Positions 21,735 to 30,678 of a stretch of DNA of 64,000 bases are shown piece after piece. A model generated the notes under the pieces. The model saw only the letters and a list, made by a program, of their open reading frames with translations. It ran no database searches and had not been told where the DNA came from. The DNA lies in contig NC_054742.1 in the NCBI RefSeq assembly GCF_018143015.1, forward strand, positions 56,305,195 to 56,369,194. The letters are read 5' to 3'. Every line of letters starts with the position of its first letter. The stretch's first letter is position 1. The stretch comes from Lytechinus variegatus (Eukaryota; Echinodermata; Echinoidea; Temnopleuroida; Toxopneustidae). The translations under genes and the position numbers were made by a program.

Positions 21735-22268
21735 TTTAAAAGGTTAAACGTTATCACACTGTAATAAGATGGAAAAGGGGCTTATCAAAGGAATGTTTCA
21801 CAGAGGGACATGTTCGTCAAAAGACGCAAGGCTTACTAAGATGTGTAATTGCCCCGTCAGGGGCGAAATTTTTTCATTTTTGACAAAAGAAATGACAATT
21901 CTTAGGCAGAAAAGTGCCTTCATCGTTTACTTTTGTCCTTGATTAATATCATTTTTCTAAGTACTTTTAGGGGGGCACATGGGGGGGCAAAATCTCGTTT
22001 TGCCCCCCAAAAATTTTCTTTGGGGGGGCAAGTGCCCCCCTGCCCCCCGCTTCCGGCGCCCTTGCTGACTACCGTGCCCGTGGAGATCGCCATAACGAGT
22101 CAGAGAAAGTCGTGGGGAGAGTTATCGAAGAGACATCACGTCGTCTTGGTCTCCAATCCAAGAGTGAACAGGTCACAGCATTGTCGTCATTTTTGCGAGG
22201 ACATGATTCCTTTATTAGTTTGCCAACTGGCTTTGGAAAAAGTGTCATTTTCCAAGCAGCACCGATCT

Positions 22269-22490
22269 GTAAATAAATACATACATAATATAAATACATA
22301 ATGTATAGTCAATACATACACACTCCCATACATACATATAATTATGTGGGGGGGGGGTGGAAATCATGTTAAATTAAAAGCACTGCACGAAAGATTTCTG
22401 TCTCATAATTAAATCAACAAATCAAACATCCAGACTCTGTTCATCATCCCGAGATCACTGTAGTATTAATTGACTTATTTTTAGGTTTAA
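22269..22490. other. Non-coding after helicase exon
   Basis: Starts with a GTAAATAAATAC donor-like sequence and ATACATA-rich DNA, with a G run near 22347. Nothing else is seen. Confidence 0.4.
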
Positions 22491-22969
22491 AGGACAAGTC
22501 CACCTCAACAAAAACTTGATTTGAATAAAAAGAGAAAAATTCAACAAGAGATGATGACATCACTCACTATTTCTTTTGTATTTTATTATATGAAATATGA
22601 AATATTTTGATTTTCTCATCATTGTCATGTAAAATGAAGTTTCATTCATCCCTAAACACGTGGAATTCCATTATTTTAACTTTTTATGCTTCAGACAAGG
22701 AGGTCCTAATTGTCAGATTCGTATAAATTGAAATATTGTATAATTCAAACAATAAAAACAAAAGAAATAGTAAGTGAATGACGTCATCGACTCTCTCATT
22801 TGAAGGTAACTGGCTCGTTCATATAACTATTTTGTTGAAAATAAGCAAAACTTTGAAATGTCATAACTTTCTTATTTTACATCCGATTTTGGTGAAATTT
22901 TCAGCATTGTGCTTGTCTGATTTTTCTCTATTGATTCAAATCAACATTTTTCTGAGGTGGACTTGACCT
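22491..22969. mobile_element. Fold-back MITE with TTAA flanks (copy 1)
   Basis: The element starts AGGACAAGTCCACC and ends (inverted) AGGTCAAGTCCACC, flanked by TTAA at 22487-22490 and 22970-22973. Compared with the fuller copy at 51465-52052, about 110 bp of the left arm is missing. TTAA duplication and short ends fit a piggyBac-mobilised non-autonomous element. Confidence 0.85.
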
Positions 22970-22973
22970 TTAA

Positions 22974-23811
22974 TGCTACTCCCCGGGAAAATTGATGTAG
23001 ATCTACATATATTACACGTCAGAGAACTCTTATCAACCATCAACCATTTGGAAGAACAAAAACTGCTTTGAACTCATTTTGGAATTCCAAAATTGCCAAT
23101 ATGTCAAAAATCTTATTTCAGAGCTTGCAAAATGTCTTTAATTAATCTTTTGTTTACTTTCTAGTTTATCATTGTAAATACATTTGTATTATTCTCGTTT
23201 TTTATGTTTGTTTTTATCATCAATATTTTTGCTACAATGTTTTTATCATTTTATACTTCATCTTATATTATTTTTGTTTTGTATGTATGTTTGTTTATCA
23301 TCATTACATCATTACGTTGCTATAAGATATCTTCCTTTAATTTATATTACTTTCATCAAATGGCCCTTTCACAAGCTCTTCTATTTGGGTCCCAAACCTT
23401 TTATGTTATATTCTCTTTTGCCAAACTTTGTAGGCCTACAATATTTGTATCACTTGATTGGTTTGAATCACTCATCACTTATAACTTAATAAGATCAACA
23501 TAACCCATAATTCATTACACTAGAGAAAATCTTTATTTTTGGTATTATCAAACTGTCGTAATATTATTTGATTATTTTCAAAGGAAAGTGGAAGACAACT
23601 TTTCTAGACGTCTGTTTTTAAATTAAGGGCTTAAAGTCAGATTGGTCTAGAATCTAGTCCTAAGCTTTGGGATTTTTAACTTCACTCAGACTCAGGCTAT
23701 ATCGACATGATCGATATAAAAACATATTTTTATTTTGACGAGTTACTAAGTACGAGACAGCATGGGCACATGAACTTGACTAACGTAGTTAGATCTACTC
23801 GTTGTACTTAC
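22974..23811. other. AT-rich, no exon recognised
   Basis: This lies between two convergent truncated genes. It begins with ATGCTACTCCCCGGG and includes AATTCATTTTGGAATTCCAAA-type sequence that might be a LINE C-terminal remnant (…ALNSFWNSK). I see no helicase motif on the plus strand and no zinc-finger exon on the minus strand. Confidence 0.4.
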
Positions 23812-24180
23812 TCGAGAAGTTGGAGTTCCTGGAGAAAAAGCAATTTTACGTTTGCTTCTTTCATTAGCTTCCCTTCCTACATTCAGCCTGTTGGGGATAG
23901 TCTTTAATGGTGTAGAAATGGAAGATGACAGGTTGTGACTATGATTACGTTTTGTTGACTCGTATCGATCCCTAAGTTCCTGGCAAAGTTCAATGGACTT
24001 GTGCACATTCCGTACTTTTGTCACGCATCTGTCGCAAATACAGTCGGAAGAATTGGACGAAATATCTCCGAAAATTTCTTGCAATTGTTCTTGAAATCCA
24101 GCTCTAGCAACTTTCACAGACTTTATCCTTACATAACTTTTACAAGTTACCAGTTGCGAGTCACAAACAATACACCATCT

Positions 24181-24322
24181 CAGGGGCAGATCCAGCCTTC
24201 GCCAATAGGGGGGGGGGGGGGGCGGAATTTTTTTCAGCCACATTTTCCCGATCGGCCACTCAAAGTTAATTTTTGTTTGTTTCTTTGAAGGGGTAGTCCT
24301 AATAGTCACTTAGTCACTAAGT

Positions 24323-24383
<61 letters not shown>

Positions 24384-26429
24384 TATAATATCATAAGCCT
24401 TATTTCAAGTGCGAGCGCGAAGCGCGAGCAGAAAAGATATGTTTTGATTTGATAAAAAAAAGATCTGTTAACGGCAGCTTGTTAGCCATGAAGATGTTAC
24501 ACATTTCAACTATCAAATAATGCGAGCGCAAAGAGCGAGCTGAAATTTTGACATTTTTACCTGAAGAAAAAAAAGGATAAGAATATATCTAATTAATTGA
24601 TGCGAGCACGAAGTGCGAGCAGAAGAATTCGAGATTTAAACCTAAAATTGAGACTCTTTTTTTATATTATTTTAATCATGAAAAGGATGAGTAATTGGAA
24701 ATCATCCTATATCAATAATGCGAGCGCAAAGAGCGAGCACAAATTTGGACAATTTTATCTGAAGAATGAAAAAGGATAAGTATATATCTAATTAATTGAT
24801 GCGAGCACGAAGTTCGAGCAGAAAAAATCGAGATTTAAACCTAAAAATGAGACTATTCATATTTTTTTAATCATGAAAAGGATGAGTAATTGAAAATCAT
24901 CCTACATTAATAATGCGATCGCAAAGAGCGAGCAGAATTTTTTTTTTTACTTATTTTTGATATACGTATTGATCTGATAAAAAGGATCTGTTAACGGCTG
25001 CTTGTAGGCCATGAAGACGTTACATATGTTAAGTGATGCGAGCGCGAAGCGCGAGCTGAAAACTTCGAGATTTAAACCCAAAAGTGGAATACTCTATTCA
25101 TATTTTTTAAATCATGAAAAGGATGAGTAATTGGAAATCAACGTACATTAATAATGCGAGCGCGAAAATATTTGACATTTCTAACTTAAGAATGGAAATT
25201 CTAAGCTTTTTTTTGTAATCATGAAAAGGATAAGTATATAACTAAACAATTGATGCGAGCGTGAAGCGCGAGCGGAAAAAAATAATGCGAGAGCAAATCG
25301 CCAGCAAACAATTATTGATATTGTGATCTGAAACTGGATAATGATTTAGATAGAGAACCAGCTGTGCATCTGAAGAATGTGCACTCGCATGTTGTAGATT
25401 TCGATCGTGACCTAGAATTTGGTATTCTAAATATCTTTCGTATCATGAAAATCAGCAAAGCGAGCGCAAAGCGCGAGCTAAGAAACATATAATATTCTGA
25501 TCTGAAAAAGGGTCAATTTAAGCTCTGTATTTCAAGCACTTTGTGGGAAAATTGTGAGGTGGATATGGATCACAGTTACAAAAAAGAGCTGATATGTTTC
25601 ATTATTATTACTTTGAGTTTTGACATAGGACCGGGACATTCTATAAAGACATTATGTCATAATATGAAAATGATGACTATCTTCCTATTTCGCTTCCAAA
25701 GCATGAGAGCGCGAAACTATACCTGAAAAACTGGACATTTAAAGCAATTTGTAATTATGAATATGATGCATGAGTTGATATCTTTCAAAAATCATTGCGA
25801 GCAGAAATTTTTGATAAACTGTCATCAAATGGGGATTTTAAGTAGTTTGTTTTAGAATTGATATTGAACTCACCAATGAGACATGAAAATGTGCAGCGCT
25901 AGCTGATACGTTTTGGCAATCAGACCTGAAAAGGGATATTTTGATAACTTTATGGAATACACGAAAATAAAAGTACCTGACAAACAAAAATTGCGAGCGT
26001 GCAGCGCAAGCAGAAATTGTTAATATTCAGACCACAGTAAAACATAAATTTTTACAGAGCACTTTCTTAAATTCAATTTCTAAATCAAACAAAATAATGA
26101 AAGTTCAATTTCCGACCTGAAATATGTTTGTGTATATTGACTTCAAAATTTGATATTCTAAGCTCAATATTTAGCTAAAAGGCAATGCGAGCGCGAAGCG
26201 AGAGCGAAAATTTTACATCCCAACATGAAGGTTTTTTTTAAATTATTTTCCAAGTCTTCCCCCATCTTATTTATTTACTTGTCTTCCTCCTCTTACGTTT
26301 CCTCTTCTTTTTTTCCTCACTTTTCCCTTTTTTTCTTTTTTTTCTTTCTTTCCCTTTTTTTTTTTTTTTCTTTCTTTCCCTTTTTTTCTTTCTTTTTGCT
26401 CCCCTCTGCCCCCCCTGGATCCGCCTATG
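24181..26429. mobile_element. 2.25-kb non-autonomous element in the zinc-finger exon
   Basis: The ends CAGGGGCAGATCCAG and (inverted) CATAGGCGGATCCAG match at 12 of 15 positions. The flanks are a 6-bp duplication, CCATCT (24175-24180 and 26430-26435). Inside are a TA microsatellite (about 24324-24381), a dozen irregularly spaced GCGAGCGCGAAGCGCGAGC motifs (about 24410 to 26190), and a pyrimidine tract (26250-26400). No transposase is recognised. Confidence 0.85.
24324..24381. repeat. TA microsatellite
   Basis: An unbroken TA dinucleotide tract of about 58 bp inside the element at 24181-26429. Confidence 0.95.
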
Positions 26430-26447
26430 CCATCTTTTGGTAGCCAT

Positions 26448-27005
26448 TATGCTTTTCTCCAATCCAAACTCACGTGCATTGTTTATGTTCATTGTACCAA
26501 TAATATTGTACTGTATACTGTGCACACAGGACATGCCCTCGCCCTGCGAGGTCAATGCGCTATATAGCTTGCGTTCAAACATACTTGAATATTCATGTGC
26601 TCCTTGCGTAATATCTGCGAGGGGCGGTCGTAACCTCTGGGTCAGACAAAGGTCACAACTTCATTATCTTCCCTGTCTCTGCCGAGATGGCCTGGACGAT
26701 TTTTTTTTCGGGGAAAGTGAATTAGTGGGTAAGGTGAATCACTGGGGGTAAGTGAATCAGTGGCCGAGGGCGCGGGCCCGGGCGTGAGTGTGTTGGTTAC
26801 TAGCTACTTTTTGCCCAATCAGTAAAAATCGTCCAGGACGTGGACTAATATATGGCCTATAGTGAGAGCTCGCGCGCACACGTGCTGCAAACTTTAACGG
26901 GTGTTAATTTCGTTATTAATGGTCGTAGAAGGTTGATCAAGGTATCAAATTGTTCAGAATTTTATTATCAATGAAATGATGTAAAAAAAAACGGTAATTT
27001 TGTGT
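26448..27005. other. 5' flank of the zinc-finger gene and a small hairpin element
   Basis: Upstream of the minus-strand ATG there is a GCTATATAGC box near 26561, about 110 bp away, as a possible core promoter (weak). CCTGGACGATTTTT at 26691-26704 and its exact inverse at 26824-26837 bound a 147-bp fold-back segment rich in GGGCCCGGGCG. Confidence 0.5.
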
Positions 27006-27030
27006 TGCGTTTAGGCGTTACGCGCGGAAA

Positions 27031-27155
27031 CGCGCACGCATGCGTGCGCGCGCGCAAATTTTTGAAATGCTTAGAATGACCTAAAACGTACTCTCGTTTA
27101 GTCAAAAAGTGATTTTGAGCATTTTTAAATTTTGACGCGCGCGTACGCGCGCGTC
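27031..27155. repeat. Two alternating purine-pyrimidine palindromes
   Basis: CGCGCACGCATGCGTGCGCG (27031-27050) is a perfect 20-bp palindrome extended by GCGCGC. A perfect 22-bp palindrome at 27134-27155 is centred on CGTACG. Both alternate purine and pyrimidine, so they can adopt Z-DNA or cruciform forms. Confidence 0.95.
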
Positions 27156-27552
27156 GTGACCTCCAGGTGACCTCTGATGACATGACCTAATGACCCTTGA
27201 CCTGAAGTTGATGTGATGTAAATTTGATTGATTTTTGATAATTGATAATGGAGATGTGATTGATAATGTGATTTTACAAAATGGCGCCTAGATGACGTCA
27301 TCATGACGTGATGACCTTGAAAAGCTTATTTTGACGTGTCCATGACAGATCCTATAGATGACATGAAATTCAATGAAATTGATCAAATCTATTTTGAGAT
27401 AACTTGGCGACAAGAAAATCCGTAAAAATAAAGAAAGAAAGAAAGAAATAAAAAGAAAATTCTGACGAAATTAAGAGGTGATCTGTCAAAGACAGACCAC
27501 CTAATAATACTAGATCTAACTTAGTCCATTCACGTTTCATTAAACCCAATCA
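27156..27552. other. Repeat tail ending in AGACAGACCACCTAAT
   Basis: TGACCT/TGACGTCA-rich sequence, a GAAAGAAAGAAAG stretch near 27432, then GGTGATCTGTCAAAGACAGACCACC, a short hairpin. It is probably the end of a dispersed repeat also represented at 16886. Confidence 0.5.
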
Positions 27553-27606
27553 GAGAGCACCGGCCCGCACGCGAAAATCCGACGCGGTTCGCGGGCCGGT
27601 GCCCTC
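27553..27606. repeat. GC-rich 16-bp stem hairpin
   Basis: GAGAGCACCGGCCCGC (27553-27568) pairs with 27591-27606 with one mismatch around a 22-nt loop. GC content is far above that of its surroundings. The palindrome GGGTATACCC follows, and GGTATACCC recurs near 27681. Confidence 0.85.
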
Positions 27607-28119
27607 TTGCTCTGGGTATACCCTTGCCCCGGGGACCCCGACACGTCTTCAGACAGTACGTGTTCGGGCTGCCGCAGTAAGGTATACCCAGTTGTTGTGT
27701 ATCCGGACGGGTTGTGTGTCCGGACGATCAATTTTAGAATGTCATTTGGAAAAATTTACCAGCAAAGTTTCATCAGTTTTTAGTACAAAATGTTATGAAA
27801 TATTATAAAGAACAAAATAGAAAATGAAAATTAATGATTACAAGTAATGGATTCATATTTTGAGTGTAATCCACAGACAAAAAAAGAAGGCTTCAAAAAG
27901 AAAGAAAAGAAAAGTGTCTGGACACCCGACCCCCCATCCTACGGTATGTTGTTGTCTCGACTCAAGGCGTAGCCAGCCGGCTTGTAGAGAGTAAAAATCA
28001 TTTACTAACGTAAGCTTACTCTCATAGGAAGCCAGGTCTTCCTGGTAATTGACCCACACGACGGAAGCCAAAACCTGAAACTTTAACCCCCGAGATTATT
28101 TCTACTTCTAAAGATCTAG
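27607..28119. other. Non-coding, no feature recognised
   Basis: GTCCGGAC words recur at about 27700 and 27720 and GTCTGGACAC at about 27914. No exon was found. Confidence 0.4.
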
Positions 28120-28735
28120 CCCTAAATCATGTAGGCCCTACAGTCATGGGATAAAACTTCATGTCCGACATTTCTACACCCTCGTTGTTATTTTTTGAAC
28201 AAGAATTCATAAAAAAAAAATGAGAAAAATATTGTGAAAAGACGGAAGAGACTTGCCCGATGTTTACGCCGCCATCTTGCTTCCTATTGTTCTTCGCCAA
28301 CGTTACAGACGCGTGCGTCCTAAATCATAAAAATGGGATAGGGCCTACAACTTAATTTCTGACATTTATACTAGACTCTATATTGATTTCATTATCAAAT
28401 AAAGATTCATTAAAAAAAAAAGAGAAAAGTATTCGAAATAGACATGAAATGAAATAATCCAAAAATTTGCTTTGCCCAATTGCTCGTGGGCCCGGCAGCC
28501 GCTGTGCAGCGCCAGATCGACGAGGCTCTATCCCTTTAATCGTTGAACGCCAAACAGGGTAGCAGCAACTCCCATCTTTTAACGTCTTTTGGTCTGACGC
28601 GGCCGGGGTTTGAGCCCTCGACCTCCCGGTTGTGAGACGGACGCTCTACTGAGCCAACACACCGGTTGCTGATGTTTACGTCACCATCTTGTTTTCTTTG
28701 TCCTTAGCCAAGCTACAAGACGCTGGAAAAAATAC
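28120..28735. repeat. About 200-bp tandem duplication, second copy split by a SINE
   Basis: Copy 1 (about 28120-28325) runs from CCTAAATCATG through GATGTTTACGCCGCCATCTTG. Copy 2 starts at about 28320 with TCCTAAATCATAAAAATGGG and reaches GATGTTTACGTCACCATCTTG only after 28673, because the SINE lies between. Copies are diverged. Confidence 0.7.
28468..28672 (-). mobile_element. tRNA-derived SINE
   Basis: The minus strand reads GTTGGCTCAGTAGAGCGTCC (A box), CCGTCTCACAACCGGGAGG (anticodon-loop region, CAC) and GGGCTCAAACCCCGGCC (B-box position). Then comes a non-tRNA body, AAAAGATGGGAGTTGCTGCT…CTGCCGGGCCCACGAG, that I recall as a SINE domain shared by many marine invertebrates. Only the tRNA-like head and body are seen; the tail is short. 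Confidence 0.8.
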
Positions 28736-29269
28736 AACAAAATGGCTGCACCCTCGCATGGGGGTTGTAACGTTACAGGCCATTAAATTTAAGGATGAAA
28801 ATTGAGAAATCCTGGTCAGTAAACTTTATTATATCCTACATAGATTAAATCCTACCTGCTGATTGGTTCAAATAGCATCATCTGACCAAACATATTGTCA
28901 CTATTTTGTGATGGTGTTGAAAATAAAACACCCACTGAAAAAATTTTACTTTTCTGTGATGTCAGATGATGAAAGTGAAACACCCACCAATGGAAATGGG
29001 TAAGAGTTCCATATACAACCCCACTAAAATTGAAAATAAAAACATGGAGAAGGTTCAGAATAATATATCTAGCCCTAATATAGAACATATATGAGGGGGG
29101 AGTGAAAATACATAACAAAATATGGCTTTGTTCCGTCAAATTTCGAGCAGGATCTAGTGCGTGTAATTGTCCTTAGACATTGGTTTATTTAGTCAGTAAA
29201 GGGTCTGTGAGTCGAGACTAGTTAAACTATCGGCTGATAATCGTTAAAATACCCCTTCCGATATCAGCG
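28736..29269. other. Non-coding, no feature recognised
   Basis: AT-rich sequence. No exon, terminal repeat or tandem repeat was recognised. Confidence 0.4.
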
Positions 29270-29333
29270 CTTCTTCGCTAGCATAGTGGGAAAGGTCTTG
29301 ACTGCAGATAAAACGAGGTGAGTTCGAGTCCAG
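29270..29333 (+). pseudogene. tRNA-Cys-like fragment
   Basis: TAGCATAGTGG (29279-29289, A box), TTGACTGCAGAT (tRNA-Cys anticodon-loop style, GCA) and GAGTTCGAGTCCAG (29320-29333, B box) are in order, but no acceptor stem can form. It is probably a SINE head or tRNA pseudogene. Confidence 0.6.
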
Positions 29334-29713
29334 AGATGCCAAGTTCAAAGACCAGCTATGTGCAGAGATGCCAAGTTCAAAGACCAGCTATGCTTGAGAT
29401 TTTTCTGTGCATCTGAGTGAGATCACAGACATTGTGTACAATGTATATGGGGATAGGCTGTGATAGTTGCGTGAGACAGAGATTTGAGGGGATGAACAAG
29501 AGTCCAAAATGCTTGAGTCTCACGCATAATGCGTGAGACTTGGTAGCTCTGTATGCGTGAGATTTTCTGTAAATCTGAGTGAGATCACAGACATTGTGTA
29601 CAATGAATATGGGGATAGGCTCTGATAGTTGCGTGAGACAGAGATTTGAGGGGATGAACAAGAGTCCAAAATGCTTGAGTCTCACGCATAATGCGTGAGA
29701 CTTGGTAGCTCTG
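29334..29713. repeat. 162-bp tandem duplication with an internal hairpin
   Basis: Two copies of a 162-bp unit (about 29390-29551 and 29552-29713) differ at only a few bases, for example TGTATATGG and TGAATATGG. Each has an 11-bp perfect stem with a one-base centre at 29517-29539 and 29679-29701 (GTCTCACGCAT and its inverse). A 34-bp unit AGAGATGCCAAGTTC… is itself doubled just upstream (29332-29390). Confidence 0.9.
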
Positions 29714-30572
29714 CAAGTCCCAACTAAGGTAAGCAACAGTAAAAAAAAATGATAGAAAAATCTGAAGTGAACGAACCGGAAGTCTCAACAATCTTTTGTT
29801 ATTTTTGGTGGGGGGTGCATATGGAACTCTTTCCAGGAAATGTACTATTCTGTGAGACCTGTGCCCGTTTGACACAGATCATGCAATCTCTCAGGTGCAC
29901 CAGTCAGCAAGATGAAGGGATGTTGCATGCATAAATATGTGTTCCGCTGAGCGTGTGGCTTTAGAAAAAAGTAGTTCAGTCAGCGGATTTCAATATATTT
30001 TGGTTCAGATTAAAAAAGGATAACTTATAAAATGTAGGATATAAAACAAATGTATCAGGTCTTTATTTCAAAAGTACATTATGTACAAAGGAAATTATTT
30101 ATTCTCGGTTGGTCTTGCAAAATTACTATTTGTCATTCTCTGCAACAACCAAATAAATAGTAATGCCAGTCCAACCTCTGACAAATAATTCCTACTATAC
30201 TTACTCAAAGTCTGGTATTTTTGTATAATTACTATTTACTACAGGTTTCAAATGTAAATCTAGTAAAGTATCTTTATTATGGTCTTCGATAAGGAAATAA
30301 ATGAATACAGTTTGGAGACAATAAATTTTTTTTTCTTTCAAATCGGTGTTTTTCCCTTTTGGTATCTCCGTTTCCGTAGTTTTCACAGAAAATCCGCTCC
30401 CCAGAAAACTTCAGGCACTAATATGTTTCTTATTTGTCAATTTCACCTTGAGCTTCTATCTGGGTCTCTAATATGCAACATGATTACAAATATTACTTTG
30501 CACTACAGATTCACTCAAGACCCCACCGTGTACCAGTAATGTATTCATATCTACCAGAGATCATTCAGGGCA
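29714..30572. other. Non-coding, no feature recognised
   Basis: AT-rich. ATTACTATTT words recur near 30122, 30158 and 30230. No exon recognised. Confidence 0.4.
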
Positions 30573-30678
30573 CCGTAACTCAAAGGTTAGCGAATTGAAA
30601 GAATAATTCTGATTGGTTCTTAGTCACTCTACATAGGCCATTTTTTTTAGCGAATAACCGCTAACCTTTGTGTTACGG
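30573..30678. mobile_element. 106-bp fold-back MITE
   Basis: CCGTAACTCAAAGGTTAGCG and its inverse at 30659-30678 pair at 19 of 20 positions. A diverged end of the same kind (TGTAACACAAAGGTTA) appears near 54780. Confidence 0.8.

Larger units (their letters stand above)
19570..22063. mobile_element. 2.49-kb composite DNA element inside the helicase exon
   Basis: The ends are inverted: AGGCGCGCCGGAA on the left and, inverted, AAGGGCGCCGGAA on the right (11 of 13 match). The flanks are a perfect 10-bp duplication, GCTGACTACC. A TSD of 9-10 bp suggests a MULE-like transposase, but none is encoded. The right end carries the G-rich GGGGGGGCAAGTGCCCCCCT motif common in echinoderm repeats. Two smaller elements (20877-21025 and 21130-21734) are nested inside. 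Confidence 0.85.
19554..22268 (+). pseudogene. RecQ-like helicase first exon, split by insertion
   Basis: The exon starts ATGATGGCTGACTACC (19554-19569), is interrupted by 19570-22063, and resumes after a repeated GCTGACTACC at 22064-22073. The reading on both sides is in frame and gives MMADYRARGDRHNESEKVV and then VIEETSRRLGLQSKSEQVTA and SLPTGFGKSVIFQAAP. The last piece is a Walker A motif in the style of superfamily-2 RecQ helicases (GxGKS with upstream LPTG). The exon probably ends at 22268 before GTAAAT (phase 1); read through, a stop follows within two codons. No DEAH-box or later helicase exon was found before the next locus. Either this is an orphan exon or later exons lie beyond what I can recognise. 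Whether the gene is still active is unknown; without removal of the insert the exon cannot be read. Confidence 0.8.
23812..26447 (-). pseudogene. ZAD-like zinc-finger protein, first exon split by insertion
   Basis: On the minus strand an ATG at 26447 begins MATKRW, is interrupted by 24181-26429, and resumes in frame as RWCIVCDSQLVT at a duplicated AGATGG. The exon runs to 23812 and ends before a perfect donor, CGA|GTAAGT (phase 0), giving about 127 residues. CIVC (residues 7-10) and CDRC about 50 residues later form a C2...C2 pair followed by a predicted helix (KVRNVHKSIELCQELRDRYE), like the ZAD dimerisation/zinc domain of insect transcription factors; a basic Ser/Thr-rich linker follows. 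The identity is a fold-level guess. No second exon was found within 1.5 kb downstream. Confidence 0.75.

Noticed and set aside
22901-23120. Helicase second exon or further LINE coding sequence
   Set aside because: Only a few residues resemble a LINE tail; no helicase motif II or later motifs were found.
26561-26570. TATA-like GCTATATAGC as promoter of the zinc-finger gene
   Set aside because: Position is plausible but a single weak box in AT-rich DNA is not enough for a separate feature.
29270-29333. Functional tRNA-Cys gene
   Set aside because: A and B boxes are present but acceptor and D stems do not pair.
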